Assembly (NCBI GenBank): GCA_038207625.1
Contig: JBBQZO010000031.1
Location: 1-64,000, forward strand
Direction: 5' to 3'
Length of the DNA: 64,000 bases
From: JBBQZO01 sp038207625
GTDB taxonomy: Bacteria > Pseudomonadota > Gammaproteobacteria > Burkholderiales > Burkholderiaceae_D
In this document: in pieces, positions 18,648 through 27,729 of the stretch
Layout of the letters: each line of letters opens with the position of its first letter
Position numbering within the stretch: the stretch's first letter is position 1
Program-made: the position numbers and the translations under genes
The notes under the pieces: model-generated
Told to the model about the DNA's origin: nothing
What the model saw: only the letters and a program-made list of their open reading frames with translations
The model's database searches: none

Positions 18648-20659
18648 ACCATACACTGACGACACGTCTGGGCCTGCTGGCACTGTGCGCAGGCCTGGGC
18701 GCTTGCGCCGGGCCGCAAACCTACAAGGAAGGTATCGCCCTGCTCGATCAGGGCAAGTTGGAACAAGGTCTGGCCAAGCTTGAACAGGCGGTGCAGCAAA
18801 GTCCCGGCAACGCCGAATACCGGATCGGCCTGCTGGGACGCAAAATGAGCATCGTCAATGGTTTGAACACGCGCGCCGAGCAGTTGCGGGCTCAGGGCAA
18901 GCTCGACGAATCGGAAAAATACACCGCGCAGGCTTTGGCGATCGACCCGGCCAACCTGATCGCCCAGCAAAGCATGCTGACGCTGGCACAGGAGCGCCGC
19001 CACAAACTGCTGGTGGCCGACGCCGAAGCGGGCTATCGGCGCGGCGGCGAGGCCAACATCAACGCCGCGCTCGATCAACTGCGCGTGGTGCTGCAGGAAA
19101 ACCCCAGGCAGCGCGAGGCGCTGAACCTGAAAACGCGCATCGGCGACGAGCAGGCGCGCAGCCATAGCGGCAACGGCAAGCTGGCGGCCGCCTTCCGCAA
19201 ACCGGTCACGCTGGCGTTTCGCGATGCACCGGTGCGCGCCGTGTTCGATTTCATCGGCAAGGTGGCCGGCCTCAATTTCGTGTTCGACAAAGACGTCGAC
19301 CCGAATCTGCGCACCACCATTTCGGTGCACGACACCAGCATCGAGGAAGCCATCGCGCTGGTATTGAGCGCCAATCAGCTCGAACAAAGCGTCACCAGCG
19401 AACGCTCGATCACGATCTATCCGAACACGGCGCAGAAGGTCAAGGACTACCAGCAACTGGTGGTGCGCAGCTTTTTCCTGGCCAACGCCGACGTGAAAAC
19501 GGTGGCGTATTCGATCAAGACGCTGTTGAAAGCGAAGGACATCGTCACCGACGAGCGCCTGGGCATCATCATGATGCGCGACACGCCCGAGATGATGCGC
19601 ATGGCCGAGCGCATCATCGCCGTGCAGGATCTGGCCGATCCGGAAGTGATGCTGGAAGTCGAAGTGCTCGAAGTGAAGCGCTCGCGCCTGCTCGAACTGG
19701 GCGTGCGCTGGCCCAGCCAGGCCACGCTGTCGCTGGCCGGCGCGTCCGGTGCGGCGGCCGGCGCGCTGACCCAGCTGACGCTGGGCGACCTGCACAACAT
19801 CAACCGCGACAACATCAATCTCGGGCTGGGCGGCGTGACCATCAACGCCAACAAGACCGATTCGGACAGCAACATCCTGGCCAACCCGCGCATCCGCGTG
19901 CGCAACCGCGACAAGGCCAAGATCCTGATCGGCGACCGGGTGCCGGTGATCACCGTCACCACCAATAACGGCGTCAGCTCGGACAGCGTCAACTACGTCG
20001 ATGTCGGCCTGAAACTCGACGTCGAGCCCAACATCTACCTCGACGACGACGTGGCCATCAAGATCAATCTGGAAGTGAGCACGGTCGTCAAGGAGGTCGT
20101 CAGCAAGTCCGGCACCACCGCCTACCAGATCGGCACGCGCAGCGCCTCCACCGTATTGCGCCTGAAGGACGGCGAAACCCAGGTGCTGGCCGGCCTGATC
20201 AACGACGAGGACAGACGCAGCGCCAACAAGGTGCCCGGCGTGGGCGAGCTGCCGGTACTGAACCGCCTGTTCGGCAGCCAGTCCGACGACACCTTGCGCA
20301 GCGAGATCGTGCTGTCGATCACCCCGCACGTGCTGCGCAGCGTGCACCGGCCCGACATGGGCGCCGCCGAATTCAACTCCGGCACCGAGTCGGGTATCGG
20401 CGGGCATGCGCCGTCCAGCGGGGCCGCCACGCCGACGCAAGGCGGCACCGATGCGGGCGCGCCGAGCGCGCCGCCGCCGCGGGTGGCCTCGCCGATGACG
20501 GGCGCCGACGAAAGCGCACCAGCGCCCGCCCCGGCCCCGGCCGACAAGGCGCCCTTCCCCGCGCCCGGCGCGCCGGCGCCGAATGACAAGGAGCCGGGCG
20601 ACAAAGGGGTGGGCGACAAGGGACCCGGTGCCGAAGCGCCGCGCAAGGTTCTCAAGTGA
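18644..20659 (+). CDS. Lipidated TPR-containing secretin (GspD/PilQ/MshL family)
   Basis: 671 residues from a TTG start at 18644 with GAGG upstream; it overlaps the previous stop as TTGA. Order: lipoprotein signal with lipobox LGAC (C21), tetratricopeptide-like repeats about 25-170 (EGIALLDQGKLEQGLAKLEQ), secretin N0/N1-type domains about 185-340, secretin core about 410-570 (VPGVGELPVLNRLFG), and a Pro/Ala-rich tail. Secretins form the outer-membrane channel. A lipid anchor plus TPR on the secretin itself is notable, because in type IV pili a separate TPR lipoprotein (PilF/PilW) pilots the secretin. The next gene starts at its stop. Confidence 0.9.
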   Translation: MNHTLTTRLGLLALCAGLGACAGPQTYKEGIALLDQGKLEQGLAKLEQAVQQSPGNAEYRIGLLGRKMSIVNGLNTRAEQLRAQGKLDESEKYTAQALAIDPANLIAQQSMLTLAQERRHKLLVADAEAGYRRGGEANINAALDQLRVVLQENPRQREALNLKTRIGDEQARSHSGNGKLAAAFRKPVTLAFRDAPVRAVFDFIGKVAGLNFVFDKDVDPNLRTTISVHDTSIEEAIALVLSANQLEQSVTSERSITIYPNTAQKVKDYQQLVVRSFFLANADVKTVAYSIKTLLKAKDIVTDERLGIIMMRDTPEMMRMAERIIAVQDLADPEVMLEVEVLEVKRSRLLELGVRWPSQATLSLAGASGAAAGALTQLTLGDLHNINRDNINLGLGGVTINANKTDSDSNILANPRIRVRNRDKAKILIGDRVPVITVTTNNGVSSDSVNYVDVGLKLDVEPNIYLDDDVAIKINLEVSTVVKEVVSKSGTTAYQIGTRSASTVLRLKDGETQVLAGLINDEDRRSANKVPGVGELPVLNRLFGSQSDDTLRSEIVLSITPHVLRSVHRPDMGAAEFNSGTESGIGGHAPSSGAATPTQGGTDAGAPSAPPPRVASPMTGADESAPAPAPAPADKAPFPAPGAPAPNDKEPGDKGVGDKGPGAEAPRKVLK

Positions 20660-21141
20660 CACGGCGCAGCCAGCCCGCGCGCGGCTTCACCTTCATCGAG
20701 CTGATGATCACGCTGGCGATCATGGCGACGCTGGCGTTGGTGGCCGTGCCGATGGCGCAGGTGGCGGTGCAGCGCGAGAAGGAGCGCTCCTTGCGCGGCG
20801 CGCTGATCGAAATGCGCGAGGCGCTCAACGCCTACAAGCGCGCCGCCGACGCGGGCCGCATCAAGATCGCGCTGGGCGAGTCGGGCTACCCGAAACGCCT
20901 GGAGGAATTGGTCGATGGCGTGCCCGACCAGCGCAGCGCCAGCAAGCAGAACATCTACTTCCTGCGCCGCATTCCGCGCGATCCGTTCGCGCCCAACACG
21001 GATGGACCGCCGGCCGACAGCTGGGCCAAGCGCGCCTACAGCTCGCCGCCCGACAACCCCAGCGAAGGCGAGGACGTGTTCGACGTCAGCTCGCGCTCGC
21101 GTCTGGTGGGCCTGAACGGCGTGCCGCTCGGGCAATGGTGA
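20656..21141 (+). CDS. GspG-like pseudopilin 1
   Basis: 161 residues from a GTG overlapping the secretin stop. A short basic leader is followed by the prepilin processing site G-FTFIELMITLAI with Glu at +5, then a hydrophobic helix. The globular part has the GspG-like pattern ending in a short RRIPRDPF motif. It should be cleaved by a prepilin peptidase, which is not encoded in the window, and added to a pseudopilus. Its stop overlaps the next start. Confidence 0.88.
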   Translation: MTRRSQPARGFTFIELMITLAIMATLALVAVPMAQVAVQREKERSLRGALIEMREALNAYKRAADAGRIKIALGESGYPKRLEELVDGVPDQRSASKQNIYFLRRIPRDPFAPNTDGPPADSWAKRAYSSPPDNPSEGEDVFDVSSRSRLVGLNGVPLGQW

Positions 21142-21146
21142 CGGCC

Positions 21147-21527
21147 ATGCGCGATAAAAAACCATCCGGTTTCACGCTGATCGAATTGCTGGTCGTGTTG
21201 GCCATCATCGCGCTGCTGATGACGATCGCAGTGCCGCGCTATTTCGGCTCGCTGGCCCGCTCCAAGGACGTGGTGCTGAAAGAGAACCTGCAGGTGCTGC
21301 GCAGCGGCATCGACAAATACTACGCCGACAAAGGCCAGTATCCGGGCGCGCTGACCGACCTGGTGACCCAAAAATACTTCCGCCGCGTGCCGGTCGACCC
21401 GATCACCGAATCGGACGCCAGCTGGCAGGTGAGCAGCTCGCCCGACCCGGACAAGCCAGGGGTGGCCGACGTGCACAGCGGCGCCAAGGGCAAAACGCGC
21501 GACGGCGTGCCGTATGAACAGCTGTAA
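21147..21527 (+). CDS. GspG-like major pseudopilin 2
   Basis: 126 residues from ATG 21147, preceded by GGTGA; an in-frame ATG at 21135 and GTG at 21138 are alternatives. The leader MRDKKPSG is followed by FTLIELLVVLAIIALL, a textbook prepilin site with Glu +5. The body has the GspG consensus (YYADKGQYPGALTDLV, RVPVDPITES). As the most canonical of the three pseudopilins it is the best candidate for the major subunit. It overlaps the next gene by 14 bases. Confidence 0.9.
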   Translation: MRDKKPSGFTLIELLVVLAIIALLMTIAVPRYFGSLARSKDVVLKENLQVLRSGIDKYYADKGQYPGALTDLVTQKYFRRVPVDPITESDASWQVSSSPDPDKPGVADVHSGAKGKTRDGVPYEQL

Positions 21528-22095
21528 CAAGCCGCGCCAGCATGGCTTCGCCTATATCTGGACGCTGTTGCTGGTGGCGTTCATGGGAGTCGGCCTGGCC
21601 ATTGCCGGCGACGTGTACTCGACCGCCGTGCGGCGCGACAAGGAGCGCGAGCTGATCTTCATCGGCCACGAGTTTCGCGCCGCGCTGGAGCGCTACTACA
21701 ACAGCGGCCCCGGCGGCGCCAGCTATCCACTGACGCTGGACGAGCTGCTCAAGGACCCGCGCTTTCCCAACGCCAAGCGGCACCTGCGCCGCCTGTACCG
21801 CGACCCGATCACCGGACGCGCCGAATGGGACACCATCCTGGAACAGGGCCGCATCGTCGGCGTGCAGTCGCGCTCGACGCAAACGCCGATCAAGCAGGAC
21901 AATTTTGACGACGACGACATCGGCCTGCGCAACAAGCCAAGCTACGCCGAATGGCATTTCACCTATCCGGCCAAGCTGGTCACCGCGCCGAAAGATGGCG
22001 CCATCCTGTCGGGCGCGACCACGGACGCGTCGACCCCGCAAACTCCGGGCACCAAAGCTGCAACGCCCGCGCTGCCGGCGCCACTGCCACGCTGA
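21514..22095 (+). CDS. GspG-like pseudopilin 3 with non-canonical processing site
   Basis: 193 residues. The leader MNSCNKPRQHG is followed by FAYIWTLLLVAFMG: the Gly-Phe cleavage context is kept but the conserved Glu at +5 is Trp. The globular part repeats the family pattern (SYPLTLDELL, LRRLYRDPITGRAEW) and has a polar C-terminal extension. Loss of Glu5 is known from GspK-type minor pseudopilins that cap the pseudopilus tip, so this may be a tip subunit (inference). It is the last gene of the operon and is followed by a hairpin. Confidence 0.8.
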   Translation: MNSCNKPRQHGFAYIWTLLLVAFMGVGLAIAGDVYSTAVRRDKERELIFIGHEFRAALERYYNSGPGGASYPLTLDELLKDPRFPNAKRHLRRLYRDPITGRAEWDTILEQGRIVGVQSRSTQTPIKQDNFDDDDIGLRNKPSYAEWHFTYPAKLVTAPKDGAILSGATTDASTPQTPGTKAATPALPAPLPR

Positions 22096-22142
22096 AGCTT
22101 GCACTGGCCGCACACAATCGGTACTGAACCGCGCAAATGAAA

Positions 22143-22168
22143 GCGCCTGCGTAAAGACACGCAGGCGC
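22143..22168. terminator. Hairpin terminator between convergent pseudopilin and MFS genes
   Basis: A perfect 10-bp stem GCGCCTGCGT / ACGCAGGCGC with a six-base AAAGAC loop. On the minus strand it is followed by TTTCATTT, so it best serves the MFS gene, and it also separates the secretion operon. Confidence 0.7.
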
Positions 22169-22216
22169 AGTGACAGCGAAGCTACGCGGCGCGGCAAAGC
22201 GCCGTACCGCGTACGA

Positions 22217-23557
22217 CTAATCGCGGATATCGAGCGCCCGATTCAGGCTCAGAGCGGCCAGCGAACAGACCGCGCCCGACAGCAGGTACAAGCCGACATA
22301 CACCAGGCCGAACTTGGCCGCCAGGATCAGCGCGACCAGCGGTGCGAAGCCGGCGCCGACCAGCCAGGACAGGTCGGACGTGATGGCCGCGCCCGTGTAA
22401 CGGTAGCGCGCCGGGAAGTTGGCGGTCACCGCGCCGGAGGCCTGGCCGTACGACAAGCCCAGCAAGGTGAAGCCGAGCAGGATGAAGGTGTTCTGGCCCG
22501 ATTCGCCGCCATTCATCAGCGACGGCACGAAAAAGCTGAACACGGCGATCAGGCCGGCCAGCGTGCCCAGCGTGGTGCGCCGGCCCACCCGGTCGGCGAT
22601 CAGGCCGGAGGCGACCACACCGGCTGCCATCAAGGCCACGCCGATCATCTGGATCATCAAGAAGCCCGTCACCGAGCGCGGCGAATACAGGCTGATCCAC
22701 GACAGCGGAAACACCGTCACCAGATGGAACAAGGCGTAACTGGCCAGTGCCGCCAGCGCGCCGATCAGCACATTGCGTCCCTGCGAGCGGCTCATTTCAC
22801 CGAACGGGGTCGGCTGCAACTCCTGCTCTTCGAGCAGGCGCGCGTATTCATTGGTTGAAATGAGGCGCAGGCGGGCGAACAGCGCCACCACGTTGATGGC
22901 GAAGGCCACATAGAACGGATAGCGCCAGCCCCAATCGAGGAAATCGGCGCTGACCACGTTCGACAACAGGTACCAGAACACCCCGGCGGCGATCACGAAG
23001 CCGACCGGCGCGCCCAATTGGCCCAGCATCGCATACCAGCCGCGCCGATTGGCCGGCGCATTTAACGCCAGCAGTGACGGCAAACCGTCCCACGAGCCGC
23101 CCAGCGCCAGCCCCTGGCCCACGCGCAGCAGCGCCAACAACACGATCGCCTTGCTGCCCAGTTGCCCGTAGGTGGGCAGGAAGGCCATGCCGGCGGTCGA
23201 TACGCCCAGCAAGAACAGCGCCGCCGTCAGCTTGACCTCGCGTCCGTAACGGCGCTGGATCGCCATCGAGATCGCGGTGCCCAGCGGCCTTGCAATAAAG
23301 GCAAAAGAAAAAATGCCGAACGCGTACAGCGTGCCGGTGAGCCGGTCCGCGAACGGGAAAAATACCGACGGAAACACCAACACCGAGGCGATCGCGTAGA
23401 CAAAAAAGTCGAAATACTCGGAGGCGCGTCCGATGACGACGCCGACGGCGATCTCGCCCGGCGAAATCGGATCGTGATCGGCGTTGATCCTGCGCGCATC
23501 GGCGCTGATCCCTGGGCTATCGGCTGAGTAACTGGCCTGGGTAACGGTACTGGACAT
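22217..23557 (-). CDS. MFS transporter, metabolite:H+ symporter (MHS) type
   Basis: 446 residues from ATG 23557 with GGAG ahead of it; 12 predicted TM helices. The loop 2-3 and loop 8-9 MFS motifs are visible (RPLGTAISM...RRYGR and DRVGRRTTLG). The N-terminal GRASEYFDFFVYAIAS segment is diagnostic of the MHS family, which imports organic acids, betaines or related compounds with protons. The substrate cannot be read from sequence. It is divergent from cyoA across a 154-bp region that contains a palindrome. Confidence 0.87.
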   Translation of the reverse strand: MSSTVTQASYSADSPGISADARRINADHDPISPGEIAVGVVIGRASEYFDFFVYAIASVLVFPSVFFPFADRLTGTLYAFGIFSFAFIARPLGTAISMAIQRRYGREVKLTAALFLLGVSTAGMAFLPTYGQLGSKAIVLLALLRVGQGLALGGSWDGLPSLLALNAPANRRGWYAMLGQLGAPVGFVIAAGVFWYLLSNVVSADFLDWGWRYPFYVAFAINVVALFARLRLISTNEYARLLEEQELQPTPFGEMSRSQGRNVLIGALAALASYALFHLVTVFPLSWISLYSPRSVTGFLMIQMIGVALMAAGVVASGLIADRVGRRTTLGTLAGLIAVFSFFVPSLMNGGESGQNTFILLGFTLLGLSYGQASGAVTANFPARYRYTGAAITSDLSWLVGAGFAPLVALILAAKFGLVYVGLYLLSGAVCSLAALSLNRALDIRD

Positions 23558-23631
23558 GGCGATGGTCTCCTGCGTGTATATATTATTTAGCGGCCCTGAC
23601 AACAGCCTTGACCTAATCATGCACCAGGGTA

Positions 23632-23644
23632 GGACAATTTGTCC
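23632..23644. promoter_or_regulatory. 13-bp palindrome in the MFS/cyoA divergent region
   Basis: GGACAA-T-TTGTCC is a perfect inverted repeat 75 bases before the MFS start and 68 before cyoA. Its place between divergent promoters suggests an operator; the binding protein is not identifiable. Confidence 0.35.
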
Positions 23645-23711
23645 AATCGCGCGCGTGACGTGAACTATGTAAAGTGCGAGACTCGACCGACTTTTGACCG
23701 AACCTTATCGC

Positions 23712-24719
23712 ATGATGCCCCTATTTGCCCGTCGCGGGCTGTACTTATTGCCACTCTTCTGCCTGACCGCGTGCAACAGCGTCGTCATGAAACCGTCCGG
23801 CGATATCGCCGTCCAGCAAGCGCATCTGATTGTCGTTTCGACACTACTGATGTTGCTCATTATCGTGCCGGTCATCGCACTGACGATTCTGTTCGCCTGG
23901 CGTTATCGGAAAAACAATACGGCCGCCACGTATACGCCCGACTGGGACCATTCGACCCGGCTCGAACTGGTGATCTGGGGCGCGCCCCTGCTGATCATCA
24001 TCGCGCTGGGCCTGGTGACGTGGATCAGCACCCACGTGCTCGACCCGTACCGCCCGCTGCAGCGTCTGGATGCCAACCGGCCTATTCCGGCCGGCACCAA
24101 GCCCTTGCTGGTGGAAGTGGTCGCGCTCGACTGGAAATGGCTGTTCATCTATCCGGAACTGGGCATCGCCACCGTCAACGAACTGGTCGCCCCGGTCGAT
24201 GTGCCGGTGCGCTTCAAGATCAGCGCGTCGACGGTGATGAACTCGTTCTACATTCCCGCGCTGGCCGGTCAGATCTACGCGATGCCGGGCATGCAGACGA
24301 CACTCAACGCGGTGATCAACCAGCCTGGCGAGTTTGACGGTTTCTCGGCCAACTACAGCGGCGCCGGTTTCTCCGACATGAAATTCAAGTTTGTCGCCCG
24401 CGATGCGGCCGGTTTCGACGCCTGGGTCAAGTCGGTCAAGACGGCCGGCGGCACGCTCGACCGGGCCGGCTATTTGCAGCTTGAAAAACCCAGCATCCGC
24501 GACGCGGTGCACCGTTACGCGGCCGTCGACGCTGGCTTGTTCAACGCCGTCGTCGAGCGTTGTGTCGCGCCGGGCAGCGTCTGCATGAGCGCGATGATGG
24601 CCCACGACGCGATGCAAAACTCAGCAAAAACCAATGCGATGCCAGCCAAGCTGGCCCAAGCCGGCGCCATCTGCGCCACGCCATCCATTTCAGCGAAGAC
24701 GAACGATGCAAAACAATAA
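23712..24719 (+). CDS. cyoA: Cytochrome bo-type ubiquinol oxidase subunit II
   Basis: 335 residues from ATG 23712 (a TTG at 23694 is possible). It has a lipoprotein signal with LTAC (C21), two TM helices (about 35-60 and 80-100), and a cupredoxin domain with the ALDWKWLFIYPE motif. The CuA ligands of cytochrome c oxidases are absent, as expected for a quinol oxidase. The C-terminal tail with HDAMQNSAKTNAM is a variable CyoA extension. It is first in cyoABCD and overlaps cyoB by 14 bases. Confidence 0.94.
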   Translation: MMPLFARRGLYLLPLFCLTACNSVVMKPSGDIAVQQAHLIVVSTLLMLLIIVPVIALTILFAWRYRKNNTAATYTPDWDHSTRLELVIWGAPLLIIIALGLVTWISTHVLDPYRPLQRLDANRPIPAGTKPLLVEVVALDWKWLFIYPELGIATVNELVAPVDVPVRFKISASTVMNSFYIPALAGQIYAMPGMQTTLNAVINQPGEFDGFSANYSGAGFSDMKFKFVARDAAGFDAWVKSVKTAGGTLDRAGYLQLEKPSIRDAVHRYAAVDAGLFNAVVERCVAPGSVCMSAMMAHDAMQNSAKTNAMPAKLAQAGAICATPSISAKTNDAKQ

Positions 24720-26709
24720 TGACCTGACCACCCTGCTGTTCGGGCGGCTCAGCTGGGAAGCCATCCCCTACCACGAGCCGATTCTGCTCGCCACCTTCAT
24801 CATGGTCGCCCTGGGCGGCCTGGGCATGCTCGCGCTGATCACCCGCTATCAGTTGTGGGGCACCTTGTGGCGCGACTGGATCACTAGCATCGACCACAAG
24901 AAAATCGGCATCATGTACATCATCTTCGGCCTGGTGATGCTGCTGCGCGGCTTCGCCGATGCCTTGATGATGCGCGCCCAGCAGGCGATGGCGTTCGGCG
25001 ATTCGGCCGGCTTCCTGCCGCCGCACCACTACGACCAGATCTTCACTGCGCATGGCGTGATCATGATCTTCTTTGTCGCCATGCCTTTGGTGACCGGCCT
25101 GATGAACTACGTGGTGCCGCTGCAGATCGGCGCGCGCGACGTGGCCTTCCCGTTCCTGAACAACTTCAGCTTCTGGATGACCGCATTCGGCGGCGGCCTG
25201 ACCATGCTGTCGCTGTTCGTGGGCGAATTCGCACGCACCGGCTGGCTCGCTTACCCACCGCTGTCGGGCATCATGGCCAGCCCCGATTCAGGCGTCGACT
25301 ACTACATCTGGTCGCTGCAAATCGCCGGCGTGGGCACGCTGCTGTCGGGCGTGAACCTGATCGCCACCATCGTCAAGATGCGCGCGCCGGGCATGGGCCT
25401 GATGAAGATGCCGATCTTCACCTGGACCGCGCTGTGCACCAACGTGCTGATCGTGGCCGCCTTCCCTGTCCTGACGGCCGTGCTGGGCATGCTCTCGCTC
25501 GACCGCATGGTCGGCACCCACTTCTTCACCAGCGACCTGGGCGGCAACGCCATGATGTACGTGAACCTGATCTGGATCTGGGGCCACCCCGAGGTGTACA
25601 TCCTGATCCTGCCGGCCTTCGGCATCTTCTCCGAAGTGGTCGCGACCTTCTGCGACAAGCGCCTGTTCGGCTACACCTCGATGGTGTACGCCACCGTCGT
25701 CATCACCATCTTGTCCTATCTGGTATGGCTGCACCACTTCTTCACGATGGGTTCGGGCGCCAGCGTCAACTCCTTCTTCGGCATCACGACGATGATCATC
25801 TCGATCCCGACCGGCGCGAAGATCTTCAACTGGCTGTTTACGATGTACCGCGGACGCATCCGCTTCGAGCTGCCAATGATGTGGACGATCGCCTTCATGA
25901 TCACCTTCGTCATCGGCGGCATGACCGGTGTGCTGCTGGCGGTGCCGTCGGCCGACTTCGTGCTGCATAACAGCCTGTTCCTGATCGCCCACTTCCACAA
26001 CGTGATCATTGGCGGCGTGCTGTTCGGCCTGTTCGCCGGCATCAACTACTGGTTCCCGAAAGCGTTCGGCTTCAAGCTCGATCCGTTCTGGGGCAAGTGC
26101 TCGTTCTGGTTCTGGGTCATCGGTTTCTACCTGGCCTTCATGCCGCTGTACGTGCTCGGCCTGATGGGCGTGACGCGCCGCCTGAATCACTTCGACGACC
26201 CGTCGCTGCAGATCTGGTTCGTTATCGCCGCCATCGGCGCGCTGCTGATCTTGCTGGGCATCGTGTCGATGCTGGTGCAGTTCGCCGTCAGCTACCTGCG
26301 CCGCGATGCGCTGCGCGACGTCACCGGTGACCCGTGGGGTGGCCGCACGCTTGAATGGTCGACGTCGTCGCCGCCGCCCGACTACAACTTCGCGTTCACC
26401 CCGCAGGTGTACGAGAACGACAGCTGGTCGCACATGAAGGCCAATCAGTACCAGCGTCCGCGCACAGGTTTCGATGCGATCCACATGCCCAAGAACACCG
26501 GCGCCGGTTTCATCATCGCCGCCCTGAGCGCCGTGGTCGGCTTTGCGCTGATCTGGCACATGTGGCTCGTCGCCGGTATCGGCATGGTGGCCATGCTGGC
26601 CGCCGTGATCGCCCACACCTTTAATTATCAACGCGACTATTACATCCCTGCGGACGAAGTCATCCGCACGGAAGACGCACGCACCCGTTTGCTGGACGCC
26701 CATGCCTGA
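24706..26709 (+). CDS. cyoB: Cytochrome bo-type ubiquinol oxidase subunit I
   Basis: 667 residues from ATG 24706. A heme-copper oxidase subunit I with about 15 TM helices. Visible landmarks are TAHGVIMIFF (low-spin heme His), WIWGHPEVYILILPAFG (CuB His and cross-linked Tyr), LVWLHHFFTMG (two CuB His) and IAHFHNVIIGG (heme ligands). It reduces O2 to water using ubiquinol and pumps protons. The start codon lies within the end of cyoA, and its end overlaps cyoC by eight bases. Confidence 0.97.
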   Translation: MQNNNDLTTLLFGRLSWEAIPYHEPILLATFIMVALGGLGMLALITRYQLWGTLWRDWITSIDHKKIGIMYIIFGLVMLLRGFADALMMRAQQAMAFGDSAGFLPPHHYDQIFTAHGVIMIFFVAMPLVTGLMNYVVPLQIGARDVAFPFLNNFSFWMTAFGGGLTMLSLFVGEFARTGWLAYPPLSGIMASPDSGVDYYIWSLQIAGVGTLLSGVNLIATIVKMRAPGMGLMKMPIFTWTALCTNVLIVAAFPVLTAVLGMLSLDRMVGTHFFTSDLGGNAMMYVNLIWIWGHPEVYILILPAFGIFSEVVATFCDKRLFGYTSMVYATVVITILSYLVWLHHFFTMGSGASVNSFFGITTMIISIPTGAKIFNWLFTMYRGRIRFELPMMWTIAFMITFVIGGMTGVLLAVPSADFVLHNSLFLIAHFHNVIIGGVLFGLFAGINYWFPKAFGFKLDPFWGKCSFWFWVIGFYLAFMPLYVLGLMGVTRRLNHFDDPSLQIWFVIAAIGALLILLGIVSMLVQFAVSYLRRDALRDVTGDPWGGRTLEWSTSSPPPDYNFAFTPQVYENDSWSHMKANQYQRPRTGFDAIHMPKNTGAGFIIAALSAVVGFALIWHMWLVAGIGMVAMLAAVIAHTFNYQRDYYIPADEVIRTEDARTRLLDAHA

Positions 26710-27340
26710 GATGACCGCCCCACTCGCCACCGGCCACGCGCCGGCTGACAACAGCGCACGTTTTTACGTGCGTGAACACCACCCGGAAAACGGCACGCTG
26801 CTCGGATTCTGGCTTTACCTGATGAGCGACTGCCTGGTCTTCGCCTGCCTGTTCGCGGCCTACGCCGTGCTGGGACGCAGCTATGCGGGCGGACCGTCCG
26901 GCGCCGAACTGTTCGACCTGCCGCTGGTGGCGGTGAACACATCGCTACTGCTGCTGTCGTCGATCACCTACGGCTTTGCGATGCTGGAAATGCAAAACAA
27001 ACGCCTGCGCGCCACCTTGATCTGGCTGGGCGTGACCGGCTTGCTGGGCGCCGGCTTCATCGGCCTCGAGCTGTTCGAGTTCGTCCACCTGATCAGCGAA
27101 GGCGCCGGTCCCCAGCGCAGCGGTTTCCTGACCGCGTTCTTCGCGCTGGTCGGCACCCACGGCCTGCACGTGAGCTTTGGTATCATCTGGCTGGTGACGC
27201 TGATGGTCCAGCTGAAAAAGCATGGCCTGACGCCGGAAAACGGCCGTCGTCTGATGTGCCTGTCGATGTTCTGGCACTTTCTCGACGTCGTCTGGATCGG
27301 CGTCTTCACCTTTGTCTACCTGATGGGAGTGCTGCCATGA
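26702..27340 (+). CDS. cyoC: Cytochrome bo-type ubiquinol oxidase subunit III
   Basis: 212 residues with five TM helices and the subunit III pattern (GFWLYLMSDCLVFACLF, FFALVGTHGLHVSFG, MFWHFLDVVWIGVFT). Subunit III stabilises the oxidase and supports proton uptake. It overlaps cyoB and cyoD at both ends. Confidence 0.95.
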   Translation: MPEMTAPLATGHAPADNSARFYVREHHPENGTLLGFWLYLMSDCLVFACLFAAYAVLGRSYAGGPSGAELFDLPLVAVNTSLLLLSSITYGFAMLEMQNKRLRATLIWLGVTGLLGAGFIGLELFEFVHLISEGAGPQRSGFLTAFFALVGTHGLHVSFGIIWLVTLMVQLKKHGLTPENGRRLMCLSMFWHFLDVVWIGVFTFVYLMGVLP

Positions 27341-27729
27341 GCGCGCATACACACGACGCACACGACGCCCATGGCGCGCACGACGCGCACGCGCCCCACT
27401 CGACGCTGCGCGGCTACGCCACCGGCTTCGTGCTGGCGGTGCTGCTGACGGCGATTCCGTTCTGGCTGGTGATGGGCAAGGTATTCGCCGATTCCAGCAC
27501 CACCGGCTTCGTGCTGCTGGGTCTGGCGACGGTGCAGATCGTCGTCCACATGATCTACTTCCTGCACATGAACACCAAGTCCGAAGGCGGCTGGTCGATG
27601 CTGGCCCTGCTGTTTACGATGATGCTGGTGGTGATCATGTTGAGCGGCTCGATCTGGGTCATGTACCACCTCAATCACAATATGATGCCGGGCATGATGA
27701 ACGAAATGAGCACGCACGCCGCCTCATGA
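27337..27729 (+). CDS. cyoD: Cytochrome bo-type ubiquinol oxidase subunit IV
   Basis: 130 residues from ATG 27337, overlapping the cyoC stop. It has three TM helices and the CyoD signature VHMIYFLHMNTKSEGGWSM. The N terminus is unusually His-rich (HTHDAHDAHGAHDAHAPH, seven His in 18 residues), which could bind metal; this is not part of the usual family description. The ATG of the SURF1 gene overlaps its stop. Confidence 0.92.
   Translation: MSAHTHDAHDAHGAHDAHAPHSTLRGYATGFVLAVLLTAIPFWLVMGKVFADSSTTGFVLLGLATVQIVVHMIYFLHMNTKSEGGWSMLALLFTMMLVVIMLSGSIWVMYHLNHNMMPGMMNEMSTHAAS

Noticed and set aside
18596..20662. A 688-residue open frame antisense to the secretin gene
   Set aside because: It is a shadow of the secretin coding strand, rich in His/Arg/Asp as expected from antisense of GC-rich codons.
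13306..22095. Complete MSHA pilus locus
   Set aside because: No MshA-type major pilin, MshM, MshN or MshQ genes are present, so only partial similarity can be claimed.
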